Below are positions 16,995 to 25,585 of a stretch of 36,982 nucleotides of DNA, piece after piece. How positions within the stretch are numbered: the stretch's first letter is position 1; each line of letters opens with the position of its first letter. Origin of the DNA: an uncultured Mycoplasmatota bacterium (GTDB lineage Bacteria > Bacillota_I > Bacilli_A > RF39 > UBA660); assembly GCA_946498375.1 (NCBI GenBank), contig CAMMOI010000008.1, positions 1 to 36,982 on the forward strand. Reading direction: 5' to 3'. The notes under the pieces were generated by a model. It saw only the letters and a list, made by a program, of their open reading frames with translations, was not told where the DNA came from and did not search any database. Made by a program: the position numbers and the translations under genes.

Positions 16995-17005
16995 AATCTT
17001 AATTT

Positions 17006-17033
17006 AACATATTAAAAAAGCAAATATTGTCAA
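17006..17033 (-). promoter_or_regulatory. Promoter of the DUF6512-like gene
   Basis: A perfect -35 TTGACA (17028-17033), a 16-base spacer and a -10 TATGTT (17006-17011). The start would lie about five bases before the ATG at 16994. The -35 sits in the loop of the preceding terminator. Confidence 0.5.
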
Positions 17034-17040
17034 AATATTT
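17014..17040 (-). terminator. Terminator-like hairpin after gtrA
   Basis: Arms AAATATT and AATATTT (17034-17040 and 17022-17028) with a five-base loop, then GC and six T. The stem is all A-T, so strength is doubtful. Confidence 0.45.
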
Positions 17041-17467
17041 ACTTACTGCTACTTTTTTTAAACACAAATAATTTACTTAATATATAATTTGCAATAGTTA
17101 TAACTACTTGACTAATAAGTTTTGCTATTTTATCATTCATTGATAATACAGTTACTGATATAAACATTATCCCCATATCTATTAATAAAGTTAAAATTCG
17201 AGATGACAAAAAACTAATAGCCTCTTTAGATACATTAGTATTCTTGCTTTGAAAAACAAACTTTCTATTTGTAAAAAAAGCAAAAGCTACAGCAGCTATC
17301 CAAGATATAATATTAGCCAATTGTAATTGAATAGGTTCATTGGGATCTAATATAGTTAAAACTAAAATGTAATATACGCCTAAACTTACAATAGTAGTTA
17401 ATACACCAACAATTAAATAATTTATGATTTCTTCATATTTTCTATATAAAGTTATAAGTTTTTTCAT
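17039..17467 (-). CDS. GtrA-like membrane protein
   Basis: A 142-residue protein with four membrane segments, typical in length and layout for the GtrA family. It has an INYLIVGVLTTIVSLGVYY first helix, the ANIISWIAAVAFAFFTNRKFVF segment (about 51-72) and a basic tail. GtrA-like proteins are thought to help move lipid-linked sugars such as undecaprenyl-phosphate-glucose across the membrane for surface polymer decoration. Its start codon overlaps the stop of the upstream glycosyltransferase as ATGA, so the two are translationally coupled and probably serve the same pathway. Confidence 0.85.
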   Translation of the reverse strand: MKKLITLYRKYEEIINYLIVGVLTTIVSLGVYYILVLTILDPNEPIQLQLANIISWIAAVAFAFFTNRKFVFQSKNTNVSKEAISFLSSRILTLLIDMGIMFISVTVLSMNDKIAKLISQVVITIANYILSKLFVFKKSSSK

Positions 17468-18756
17468 AATAAATCTTTTTCATCTCCAGTTAAATAATCA
17501 GTTATTATTTTAGCTTTAATATTCCATGAATTTTCTTTTGCCTCTTTATCTAATAATTTTAAATATCTTTTATCAAGTCTATTTTGGTAAGCTATTTCTA
17601 AATTTTTTAAAAAAGCCCTATGTGTCTTAGCTATTATAACCGATTGATATTTTCGACATTCATTAATATCCGTTGTTACAATAGGTTTATGCAAAGCCAT
17701 GTATTCAAATAACTTTAGTGGATTTGTAGATTTAGTAATATCATTTATTAAAAAAGGAATAGTCAAAACATCAATTTCTTTAGCATAATATTTTAAAATC
17801 TTATAATCTTTAGAACCTTGATAATATACATTTTCTAACTCATTTATTCCACTTTTATCATAAGATTCATCATATTTTATTCCAAATAATATTATATTAT
17901 ATTTATTAGTATCATTTATCTTTTTTATTAAATCATAATCTACCCATTTTGCTAAAGCTCCATAATATCCAATATTAATTTTTCCGTTATTAATAATATT
18001 TAAATAATCATCCTCTAACTCATGATTTTCAAATGTTTGAAAAAAATCATAATCAACTCCATTAGTTGAAAAAATCAATTTTTCTTCTCCTCTTTTAGCA
18101 GCAATATCATTATGTAATTTATCAGCAGTAGTTACAATATATACATTTTGTGTATCTTTAACTGCATAGTTAAATTTATCAATTACGTTTTTAGGAATTT
18201 CTTTGGTTCCTGCAATTTCAGCAGTTAACTCATCTATATATTCATAAATAACTTTATATCCTCTTGATATATAATTTTTTAAAGTTGCTAAACTCATTTG
18301 CCATTCTGTAGAATAAATTTGTAAATATTTAAAAGTTTTCTCTTTATCTAAAATTTCAAATATTAATTTACTGTATTCAGTATTATTAAAATTTACTAAA
18401 TAAAGATTTTCTTCAACTTTTTTTAATGTTTTTACCTTATCAGTAAAGGTTGTTACTTCATATAAAATCAATGAATTTTGTTGAGCCAAAGAAGAAGCCA
18501 TATGTTGTGGTCTTTGATATAATGGAACATTCCATCCAAAATTTCCTCTCCAAACAATAATTCGATCATATTTTTTATTTAAAATTTCTTGAAATTCAGC
18601 AACATACTTTTTTCTATTTATTTTAATATCAGCTTTAGCTATAATATTAATTTTATTCAAATAATTAGAACAAATATATTTAGTAATCTTTTTACTAGTA
18701 GATATTAAACCATCTTTTTTTAAAACATTTATTATCTTATTAATTTTATCTTTCAT
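17464..18756 (-). CDS. Glycosyltransferase, GT4/GT1 clade
   Basis: A 430-residue GT-B glycosyltransferase without a membrane segment. Markers: VWRGNFGWNVPLYQRPQHMA in the N-terminal half (about 69-88; the RPQHMA acceptor-side motif of this clade), IGYYGALAKWVDYDL, and a donor-site segment NPLKLFEYMALHKPIV with the conserved Glu. It resembles the N-terminal domain of the enzyme at 169-2154, so the two are distant paralogs. AGAGGT precedes the ATG. It is coupled to the gtrA-like gene, which suggests that it glycosylates a wall polymer or lipid carrier. Sugar and acceptor are unknown. Confidence 0.85.
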   Translation of the reverse strand: MKDKINKIINVLKKDGLISTSKKITKYICSNYLNKINIIAKADIKINRKKYVAEFQEILNKKYDRIIVWRGNFGWNVPLYQRPQHMASSLAQQNSLILYEVTTFTDKVKTLKKVEENLYLVNFNNTEYSKLIFEILDKEKTFKYLQIYSTEWQMSLATLKNYISRGYKVIYEYIDELTAEIAGTKEIPKNVIDKFNYAVKDTQNVYIVTTADKLHNDIAAKRGEEKLIFSTNGVDYDFFQTFENHELEDDYLNIINNGKINIGYYGALAKWVDYDLIKKINDTNKYNIILFGIKYDESYDKSGINELENVYYQGSKDYKILKYYAKEIDVLTIPFLINDITKSTNPLKLFEYMALHKPIVTTDINECRKYQSVIIAKTHRAFLKNLEIAYQNRLDKRYLKLLDKEAKENSWNIKAKIITDYLTGDEKDLL

Positions 18757-18789
18757 AAAATACCTCTAATACATGATATCACAAATATT

Positions 18790-18815
18790 AAAAAAAACAA
18801 ATCACGAGATTTGTT
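18790..18815 (-). terminator. Terminator after the unknown gene at 18830
   Basis: Perfect eight-base stem AACAAATC/GATTTGTT with a TCGT loop (minus strand), followed by a T run that makes eight T in all with the end of the stem. One of the clearest terminators here. Confidence 0.85.
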
Positions 18816-18829
18816 ATTTTAAAAATATA

Positions 18830-19441
18830 CTAATTATTTGTCTTTTGATAAATTAGCTTATAATTATTTAGCTGACTTTTGGCTTTTTTACATGCAACAA
18901 TCTGATCAAGAATTTTTTCGTTAGCTTGATCACTTAATACAGAATAAGCTATTAAAGCATCACGTTTAGAATATAATGCATCTAAATGTGCATCACACAA
19001 AGCAATTGATTCTTCAAATACTTGATATTGTTCATTACAATCAGTAGCTTCTATTTTATTTTTAATGTCATTTACTGCAGTAATAGAGTTTTTCTCTAAA
19101 TCACGCCCATAATCAAGATCTATCTTTTTTATAAATTGATTATTTTGATCTTTAATTTCTGATTTTAAATAATTGTTCTTTAGTATTCCACGACCAGTTA
19201 TTAAACCAAATCCTAAAACTCCAGCTCCACCTAATGCTGCAATACACATTGCTTTTATTGGTTGAGCATTTTCTAACAAATGAAAAGAGATGCCACTAAA
19301 AACTATTGTAGCTGAAGCAATAATTGCATCTAATAGTATAGTCATCTTAGTATTAATTGATTTGCTTTTTTTTAACTTATTACGAAATTCAACTGCAGAT
19401 TTATCTTCATCTTTAATTATATTTGTATTTTTCATAGCCAC
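18830..19441 (-). CDS. Unknown two-helix membrane protein
   Basis: I do not recognise this protein. About 203 residues: a charged N-terminal 30, two adjacent hydrophobic segments (about 32-85; ILLDAIIASATIVFSGISF and a Gly/Ala-rich IAALGGAGVLGFGLITG), then a long, charged, mostly helical C-terminal part (about 90-203) that could form a coiled coil in the cytoplasm. The start is decided by the ribosome site: AAGGAGG lies six bases before a GTG at 19441 and 12 bases before the ATG at 19435. It has its own TTGACA promoter and a strong terminator, so it is transcribed alone after the YugP-like gene. Confidence 0.6.
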   Translation of the reverse strand: MAMKNTNIIKDEDKSAVEFRNKLKKSKSINTKMTILLDAIIASATIVFSGISFHLLENAQPIKAMCIAALGGAGVLGFGLITGRGILKNNYLKSEIKDQNNQFIKKIDLDYGRDLEKNSITAVNDIKNKIEATDCNEQYQVFEESIALCDAHLDALYSKRDALIAYSVLSDQANEKILDQIVACKKAKSQLNNYKLIYQKTNN

Positions 19442-19464
19442 AATATTCCTCCTTTTGGAAAGGT

Positions 19465-19492
19465 ATTCTATCACAAAATTAAAATATGTCAA
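19465..19492 (-). promoter_or_regulatory. Promoter of the unknown gene at 18830
   Basis: A perfect -35 TTGACA (19487-19492), 16 bases, -10 TAGAAT (19465-19470). It lies upstream of the GTG start and excludes longer in-frame starts. Confidence 0.6.
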
Positions 19493-19503
19493 TAATTTAA
19501 TGA

Positions 19504-20166
19504 TTATCTATTAAAACCATTTTCTATAATTTTTTTTATATCATCAATAAAATCAAAAATAACTCCTGAAATATTTCTTAATGCTAATGATTGTAAAACT
19601 TCACCAACAAGTTCTTCCTCTTTTTTGTTTATTAACTTCATATTATTTAATAATTTTAAACAATTTAAGGATATTTTCTTTTCTAGTGGAAATGTAATAA
19701 CATAAAATATTAATATTAAAAAAAGGCTGGCAAATCCAATATCTATAATTTCATAAGAACTTGTAATTAAAGCTACTAAAATAATTACATAACTAATAAG
19801 AGATGCTACTTTTGTAATAGGTAAAAATAAATTTTTAAACTTAACATATGAAGATGGATTTTGTATCTCAATTGCATGAGTACATTCTAATGCAGTTATA
19901 GCTAAAGAAGTTATACTTTCTTGATTATATGAATCTGTAGAAAGCCTTAAAACTTTACGAGAATTATCATATTGAGATCTACTAATTTTAGATTCAACAA
20001 CATAAGTATTTTTCAAACCAATTTCTTCTAAAATTAAATGGGCAATTTCACATCCAGATAATTTTTTACTATTATTTTGATGAGCATATTTTTTACAAGT
20101 AAATGATATTTTTATCTTCGCTATAATAGGAATACTTAAAACTAAAATAATAATTATTGTATTCAT
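19504..20166 (-). CDS. YugP-family (zinc metallopeptidase-like) membrane protein lacking HExxH
   Basis: A 220-residue protein with the YugP/Zn_peptidase_2 layout. It has an N-terminal membrane helix (1-20), a KYAHQNNSKKLSGCEIAHLILEE segment (26-48) matching the NRSGLTGAEVARRIL region of the family, beta strands ending RKVLRLS, two more membrane helices (about 118-158), and an ITFPLEKKIS segment corresponding to LPVEFNAS. The zinc motif is broken: where the family has HEVGHAIQ this protein reads LECTHAIE (93-100). The first His ligand is Leu93, while Glu94 and His97 remain. It is probably an inactive relative or a scaffold. AAAGGA lies nine bases before the ATG. It follows cysS by 17 bases, a position held by mrnC in many Bacilli. 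Confidence 0.7.
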   Translation of the reverse strand: MNTIIIILVLSIPIIAKIKISFTCKKYAHQNNSKKLSGCEIAHLILEEIGLKNTYVVESKISRSQYDNSRKVLRLSTDSYNQESITSLAITALECTHAIEIQNPSSYVKFKNLFLPITKVASLISYVIILVALITSSYEIIDIGFASLFLILIFYVITFPLEKKISLNCLKLLNNMKLINKKEEELVGEVLQSLALRNISGVIFDFIDDIKKIIENGFNR

Positions 20167-20183
20167 TTAATTACGTCCTTTTT

Positions 20184-21494
20184 TTAAATTATTTTTTTTA
20201 AAATTAATTTTTTTCTCAAATTATCTGCAATTTCATATTCTTTATTTTTTCTGGCTTTTTGCCAATCATTATATAAAGTTATATCTTCTGAAGTTAATTT
20301 TTTAAATTTATATTTTAAACCTAAGATGCTACAAATAAGATTTATTCTATCGTAAGTATTAACAAATTCCTTACTTTGCCTCATTTCGATATTTAATTGT
20401 TTAACTAAATCCATTAAATAACTAATTAAATTTGGGGTATTGAAATCATCATCCATAATTTCCTCTAAATTTTTATCCTTTTTTATATTGCCAACATTCA
20501 ATTTGGAAACATTAATAATTAAAAATGCTTGTTTTAGTGCAGAATAAATTTTTTCATTTAATATTTTAGCTTCATCAAATAATTTTTCTGTAAAATTTAA
20601 AGGCAATCTATAATGTGTTTTAAATATTGCTAGTTTTATTTCATTAGCATCGTGCTCTTTTATAAAATCTTTTGCATAAACATAATTTCCTAAACTTTTA
20701 CTCATTTTTTCGCCATTAATATTTATATGTCCATTATGCATCCAATAATTAGCAATATAATTATTATTTAAAGCTATACTCTGAGCAATTTCATTATCAT
20801 GATGAGGAAACTTCAAATCGATACCTCCACCATGTATATCTATTTTAGTGCCAAATAATTTATTAATCATTACAACACATTCTGTATGCCATCCAGGTAT
20901 TCCTTTACCCCATGGAGATTCAAATTGTTCTCCTGATGATGTTTTTCTCCATAAAGCAAAATCTAAAGGACTTCTTTTTTGAGGATTTATTTCAATTCTT
21001 TGACCACTTTTTAATTCTTCTATATTTTGATTAGATAAAACTCCATATTCTTTTATTTTTTCTACACTAAAATACACATCACCATTAACACAATATGCAA
21101 AATCTTTGTCTATTAATCGTTGAATAAATTGAAAAATATCTTCCATATGATCAATAACACGAGGTCTTTTATTAATTTTAGTACAATTATATTCCTCTAA
21201 GTCTTTTAAATAAGCTTTAATAAATTTATCAGCTACTTCTCTTTCTACAATTCCAAGTTCAATTGCTTTATTAGTAATTTTTTCATTAACATCCGTAAAA
21301 TTAGATGCATAAATAACATCATATCCTAAATACTTAAAGTAATTATATACCATATCAAAAGTTATTACTGGTCTCATATTTCCAATATGAACATAATTAT
21401 AAACAGTAGGACCACATACATACATAGTGACTTTTCCAGGAGTAATAGGAATAAAAGCTTCTTTTTTATCAGTTAAAGTATTATAAATTTTCAT
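20184..21494 (-). CDS. cysS: Cysteinyl-tRNA synthetase
   Basis: Class I synthetase that charges tRNA-Cys, with zinc in the active site. Visible: MYVCGPTVYNYVHIGN (24-39) with zinc ligand Cys27 and the HIGN signature, GWHTEC with Cys206, the FPHHDNE zinc segment (229-235) and KMSKS (263-267). At 436 residues it is about 25-30 shorter than usual. It stops at RKKLILKKII, so the conserved tail (normally GIxLEDTxxGTxWR) is missing. The end lies in an A/T run, so a small frameshift could have removed the tail; the other frames give no recognisable tail. It lies 17 bases after gltX and is co-transcribed with it. Confidence 0.95.
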   Translation of the reverse strand: MKIYNTLTDKKEAFIPITPGKVTMYVCGPTVYNYVHIGNMRPVITFDMVYNYFKYLGYDVIYASNFTDVNEKITNKAIELGIVEREVADKFIKAYLKDLEEYNCTKINKRPRVIDHMEDIFQFIQRLIDKDFAYCVNGDVYFSVEKIKEYGVLSNQNIEELKSGQRIEINPQKRSPLDFALWRKTSSGEQFESPWGKGIPGWHTECVVMINKLFGTKIDIHGGGIDLKFPHHDNEIAQSIALNNNYIANYWMHNGHININGEKMSKSLGNYVYAKDFIKEHDANEIKLAIFKTHYRLPLNFTEKLFDEAKILNEKIYSALKQAFLIINVSKLNVGNIKKDKNLEEIMDDDFNTPNLISYLMDLVKQLNIEMRQSKEFVNTYDRINLICSILGLKYKFKKLTSEDITLYNDWQKARKNKEYEIADNLRKKLILKKII

Positions 21495-21511
21495 AAATTC
21501 TTTATCCTTTC

Positions 21512-23155
21512 CTAGATATTACTTACTATTTTTTTATACTCCTCTAATCTACCTTTTATTCTTTCTTTTCCTAAAATATGCATAATTTCATACAGATCTG
21601 GGCTTTGAGTAAGTGTTGTGATAACATATCTTAACATTTCACATACATTTCCTACATGGCCTTTATAATTCTCTGGATTAGTTTTATATTCTTTTACTGA
21701 AGGATAACCATGTTCTAAAGCAAATCCTGATATTTTATTATACCAAGTATCTTTATCATCATCTTCTGAGTAACAATTCTGAATATAATCTTCCAACAAA
21801 TTTATATTAATATTTTTATTTTCCCAATTACAAACAAATAAATCATCATACATAAAATAAAATAATTTTTTTATGTCACTATATTTTGCTATATCTTTGC
21901 GAGGCTTTTTTTGCTCACGTTCAATATTTAATATTGCTTTTGAATAATCAGGATCCTTAGTAAATATTGTAAAAAATTCCAAATCAAATTCTTTCAAATA
22001 TTTTGCTGTTTGATCATATATTTCATCTTTACTTAATCTTGAAAAATATGTCTTAGAAATATTACCCAATTTATCTAAATCAAATAAGGCACCACTTTTG
22101 CTTACCTTTTTAAAGCTAAATTCAAAATCTTCAATACTTTTATCTTTATTTTGTAAATACCATTCTTCAAAATTACTATTTATTATTGTAGCCAAATATA
22201 ATTTTACTGCTTCATTGGGTATTCCCATTTCATGATAATAACTAACAGCACATTCAGGATCTTTTCTTTTAGAAAGCTTGCGCACTTGATTATTATCATT
22301 TTTAAGTAATGGTGAAATATGAGCATATTTAGGTGCTTTAAATCCAAAAACTTGAAATAATTGTAAATGAATTGGTAAAGATGAAACCCATTCATCAGCT
22401 CTTATAACATGAGTCGTACGCATTAAATGATCATCAACTAAATGGGCAAAATGATATGTAGGCAATCCATCTTTTTTCATTATTGGAATATCTAAATCAT
22501 TCTCAGGAAATTCTAATTCACCTCTAACTAAATCTTTACACTTTATTTTTTTATAAAAACTACCAGGAGATTTTAATCGTATTATATATTTTTCACCATT
22601 TTTTATCTTTTGAGCTGCTTGTTCTGGATCTAAATCTCTATATTTAGCATATTTCCCGTAACATCCAATACGCTCTTTATGTTTTTCTTGTCGATTGCGT
22701 ATATCATTTAATTCTTCTTCACTTAAAAAGCAAGGATAAGCTTTACCAGTTGCTACTAAAAATTTAATAAATGTTTGATAAATTTCTTTTCTTTTTGATT
22801 GAATATATGGACCATAAATTCCTTGTTCTTCGGTTTCATTTATCATGCCCTCATTAAAGGTAATATTAAAATCCTTTAAATCCTTAATAATTTTATTAAC
22901 ACCATTTTCAACAGTTCTTTTAGTATCAGTATCTTCAATTCTTAAGTAAAAAATTCCATTACTTTGTTTAGCAAATAAATAACCTGTAAAACTAGCAAGT
23001 AACGCCCCTATATGAACAAAACCTGTAGGGCTTGGAGCATAACGAGTTACAATTGCTCCTTCTTTAGTTTCTCTTAATGGGTATTTTTCTTCATAATATT
23101 TTATATCATGTTTAATATTTGGAAAAATTATCTCTGCCAATTGTTCATAAGTCAT
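21512..23155 (-). CDS. gltX: Glutamyl-tRNA synthetase, long form
   Basis: Class I synthetase charging tRNA-Glu (and probably tRNA-Gln if a GatCAB amidotransferase is present elsewhere). 547 residues. A roughly 35-residue N-terminal extension (LAEIIFPNIKHDIKYYEEKYP) precedes TRYAPSPTGFVHIG (37-50). The second signature is KLSKRKDPE (about 292-300). The extension and length match the long GltX form common in clostridia rather than the 480-residue Bacillus form. AAGGGA lies six bases before the ATG. It leads the gltX-cysS-YugP-like transcript. Confidence 0.95.
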   Translation of the reverse strand: MTYEQLAEIIFPNIKHDIKYYEEKYPLRETKEGAIVTRYAPSPTGFVHIGALLASFTGYLFAKQSNGIFYLRIEDTDTKRTVENGVNKIIKDLKDFNITFNEGMINETEEQGIYGPYIQSKRKEIYQTFIKFLVATGKAYPCFLSEEELNDIRNRQEKHKERIGCYGKYAKYRDLDPEQAAQKIKNGEKYIIRLKSPGSFYKKIKCKDLVRGELEFPENDLDIPIMKKDGLPTYHFAHLVDDHLMRTTHVIRADEWVSSLPIHLQLFQVFGFKAPKYAHISPLLKNDNNQVRKLSKRKDPECAVSYYHEMGIPNEAVKLYLATIINSNFEEWYLQNKDKSIEDFEFSFKKVSKSGALFDLDKLGNISKTYFSRLSKDEIYDQTAKYLKEFDLEFFTIFTKDPDYSKAILNIEREQKKPRKDIAKYSDIKKLFYFMYDDLFVCNWENKNININLLEDYIQNCYSEDDDKDTWYNKISGFALEHGYPSVKEYKTNPENYKGHVGNVCEMLRYVITTLTQSPDLYEIMHILGKERIKGRLEEYKKIVSNI

Positions 23156-23179
23156 AAAGTTCCCTTCTTTCTAGAGTTT

Positions 23180-23188
23180 ATTTTAGCA
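23180..23188 (-). promoter_or_regulatory. Extended -10 promoter of gltX
   Basis: Minus-strand TG-C-TAAAAT, about 25 bases before the ATG. No clear -35 exists; a T-rich run occupies that position. No T-box fits in the 75-base gap. Confidence 0.4.
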
Positions 23189-23230
23189 TAATTTACTATA
23201 AAAAAAAAGAACTCACAATAAACTGGTATA

Positions 23231-23941
23231 TTAAATTTGAGAACTTAAATTAAAATCATAAGTATCATAAAATTGATATTTATTTTCTTTTAATTGCATA
23301 GATAATAAAATAGATTTATTATAGTTATTATTATTAACATCTTGATAACTTAATTTAGCAGACAACACTATTAATTCAGCTAATTTTTCAACATCATAAT
23401 TATTATGAAGCACTAAGTCAAATAAAATATTTATATAAGCCATATATTCTAGTGGAATGTTTATTAGTACTTCGCTATGTCGATCATTTTCTGATAACAA
23501 ATAATCTACGTAAAAATCATTAGTTAATGCACTTGAGTACATTTCTCCACTACTTGATAATGAACTATACATTATAAAAGAATTATTTTCTTCTATACTA
23601 ATTTCTTTATTAATATCAAGTTTTTCTATTAATTTTCTTAAATAATATTTATTTTCTTCAGCCCAACTAATTTTAATATTTTTAGCTGTTCCTTGTCCTA
23701 AATTAACTACCGTTAATTTGCTATTTATTTTTCCATTATATGTAATATATTTTTTATGTGATATAAGGGTATTGTCTACAGAAGTAAAATTAATTTTGGG
23801 CAGTGTTGAATCTTCAATAACCGCATAATCACTTAATAAAGCTATTACAGATATAATAATGGACGAAATTGGTAATATATATTTTAAAAATATATTAGAT
23901 AATTTCTTTTTTAATTTTTTTATTTTTCTTCTTTTAGGCAA
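23231..23941 (-). CDS. Unknown membrane-anchored protein with TTG start
   Basis: I do not recognise this protein. 236 residues: a very basic N-terminus (PKRRKIKKLKKK), one membrane segment (about 19-40) and an outside domain with an early beta-rich part (about 45-110; LTVVNLGQGTAKNIKISW resembles a beta-sandwich edge) and a helical end. The start must be TTG at 23941: no ATG or GTG lies in frame between the upstream stop and residue 120, and GGAG lies ten bases before TTG. It begins 17 bases after ychF without a promoter, so it is read from the ychF transcript. Confidence 0.6.
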   Translation of the reverse strand: MPKRRKIKKLKKKLSNIFLKYILPISSIIISVIALLSDYAVIEDSTLPKINFTSVDNTLISHKKYITYNGKINSKLTVVNLGQGTAKNIKISWAEENKYYLRKLIEKLDINKEISIEENNSFIMYSSLSSSGEMYSSALTNDFYVDYLLSENDRHSEVLINIPLEYMAYINILFDLVLHNNYDVEKLAELIVLSAKLSYQDVNNNNYNKSILLSMQLKENKYQFYDTYDFNLSSQI

Positions 23942-23958
23942 AACTATTGTACTCCATA

Positions 23959-25059
23959 TTAAACATTAAATCTAAAATAACAAATATCCCCATCTTGCAT
24001 CTTATATTCTTTGCCTTCTAAGCGTAATTTACCAGCTTCTTGAACCCTTTTTTCATCTCCTAACTTTACTAAATCATCATAACTCATTACTTCAGCTTTA
24101 ATAAATCCTCGTTGAAAGTCTGTATGAATAATTCCAGCACATTGAGGAGCTTTCATTCCTTTTTTAAAAGTCCACGCTCTTACTTCATCTTTACCACATG
24201 TAAAAAATGTTTCTAATCCTAATAAAGTATATGTAGCTGTAATTAATTTATCCAAACCACTCTTTTCGATACCTAATTCCTGTAAAAATAAGTTCTTTTC
24301 TTCATTTTCTAAACTGGCTAATTCACTTTCTATTTTTGCACACATGGCAATCATCAAAGATTTATCTTTAACAGCATAATCTAAGACTAAATTAGTATAT
24401 TTATTTGGTAAAGTGCTTATATCATCCTCAGATACATTTGCAACATATATAATAGGTTTTAACGTAATTAAATTAAAATTTTTTATTATATTTAGTTCTT
24501 CATCAGTAAAGTTTACTTTACGCAATGGTATATTTTTACTAAGAGATTCCTGAGCTTTTTTTAATGTTGTTACTTCTAATATAACTTCCTTATCTTTAGT
24601 CATATCTGCCTTTTTACCAATTTTATTTATTCTATTTTGTATTATCTCTAAATCAGACAAAATTAGTTCAACATTAATTATTTCGATATCTCGAATTGGG
24701 TCAATTTGCCCTTCAACATGTGTTATTTCCGAATCTTCAAAGCATCTAACTACCTCAACTATAGCATCAACTTCTCTTATATGTGACAAAAATTTATTAC
24801 CTAAACCTTCCCCAGTTGATGCACCCTTTACAAGACCAGCTATGTCAGTAAACTCAAAAGTTGTTGGAATTAATTTTGATGGATGATATATGTTATTTAG
24901 TATATCTAATCTTTCATCTGGTACTGTTACAACCCCAACATTTGGTTCTATAGTTGCAAACGGATAATTTGCAGCTAAAATATTTTTTTTAGTTATAGCA
25001 TTAAATAGTGTAGACTTTCCAACATTAGGAAGACCTATAATACCTGCTTTTAACGCCAT
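23959..25059 (-). CDS. ychF: Redox-regulated ATPase/GTPase YchF (Obg family)
   Basis: Ribosome-binding P-loop NTPase of the Obg family (OLA1/YchF) that hydrolyses ATP in other bacteria. Visible: the P-loop GLPNVGKST (8-16), DIAGLVKGAS with GEGLGNKFL, and the TGS-like C-terminus with KGMKAPQCAGIIHTDFQRGFI and KEYKMQDGDI. The ATG at 25059 gives 366 residues, close to the family length, with AGGTG five bases upstream; an ATG 15 bases earlier has no ribosome site. It has its own promoter after the rpsI terminator. Confidence 0.95.
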   Translation of the reverse strand: MALKAGIIGLPNVGKSTLFNAITKKNILAANYPFATIEPNVGVVTVPDERLDILNNIYHPSKLIPTTFEFTDIAGLVKGASTGEGLGNKFLSHIREVDAIVEVVRCFEDSEITHVEGQIDPIRDIEIINVELILSDLEIIQNRINKIGKKADMTKDKEVILEVTTLKKAQESLSKNIPLRKVNFTDEELNIIKNFNLITLKPIIYVANVSEDDISTLPNKYTNLVLDYAVKDKSLMIAMCAKIESELASLENEEKNLFLQELGIEKSGLDKLITATYTLLGLETFFTCGKDEVRAWTFKKGMKAPQCAGIIHTDFQRGFIKAEVMSYDDLVKLGDEKRVQEAGKLRLEGKEYKMQDGDICYFRFNV

Positions 25060-25084
25060 ATAAACACCTGCCATTTCTTAAAAT

Positions 25085-25113
25085 ATTATATAAAATAAGT
25101 AAAAAACAAGCAA
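25085..25113 (-). promoter_or_regulatory. ychF promoter
   Basis: A -35 TTGCTT (25108-25113), 17 bases, and a perfect -10 TATAAT (25085-25090). Confidence 0.65.
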
Positions 25114-25126
25114 CAAAAATTTTTTA

Positions 25127-25149
25127 TAAAAAAACTCGCCATAGCGAGT
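25127..25149 (-). terminator. Terminator after rpsI
   Basis: Perfect stem ACTCGC/GCGAGT with loop TATG (minus strand), followed by seven T. The most GC-rich hairpin in the window; it ends the rplM-rpsI transcript. Confidence 0.9.
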
Positions 25150-25157
25150 ATAAACTG

Positions 25158-25571
25158 TTAACGCTTACTAAATTGTGGTGCTCTACGTGCTTTTTTAAGA
25201 CCATATTTTTTACGTTCTTTAACTCTTGGATCGCGTCTAACAAATCCAGCTGTTTTAAGTATCTTACGATATGAATCTTCTGAGGTTGGATCAGTATTTT
25301 CATCAAATGCCAACAATGCTCTTGTAATACCTAATCTAATTGCACCAGTTTGACCAGAAAAACCTCCACCTTTAACAGTTATTTCAATATCAAATTTATC
25401 TTCATTATTAGTAGCAACTAAAGGTTGTTTTAAATCCATTACTAAAACAGCATAAGGCATATATTCATTAACATCAACACCATTGACTGTAATTTTTCCA
25501 CTACCAGAAGTCATTCTAACTTGAGCTACTGAACGTTTTCTTCTACCAGTTGCAGACCATACTTGTTTCAT
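25158..25571 (-). CDS. rpsI: 30S ribosomal protein S9
   Basis: Small-subunit protein whose C-terminal tail reaches the P-site tRNA. 137 residues, with [14 protein letters not shown] at the N-terminus, the [15 protein letters not shown] core (about 68-82) and the invariant RRAPQFSKR end. AAGGAGG precedes the ATG. It lies 14 bases after rplM in the universal L13-S9 pair. Confidence 0.97.
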   Translation of the reverse strand: MKQVWSATGRRKRSVAQVRMTSGSGKITVNGVDVNEYMPYAVLVMDLKQPLVATNNEDKFDIEITVKGGGFSGQTGAIRLGITRALLAFDENTDPTSEDSYRKILKTAGFVRRDPRVKERKKYGLKKARRAPQFSKR

Positions 25572-25585
25572 ATTAGATATCCTCC

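Noticed and set aside
17464-17466. Mycoplasma-type code with TGA as Trp
   Set aside because: TGA ends the glycosyltransferase (17464-17466) and the ATPase gene (27610-27612) exactly at coupled starts, and Trp is coded by TGG, so the standard bacterial code holds.
23189-23230. Hairpin near the T run after the unknown gene at 23231
   Set aside because: The arms AGAACTCA and TGAGAACT look related but pair over only four bases, so a terminator is not supported.
21495-23230. T-box or other tRNA-sensing leaders for lysS, gltX or cysS
   Set aside because: The gaps are 17 to 75 bases, far too short for a T-box, and no T-box core sequence is present.
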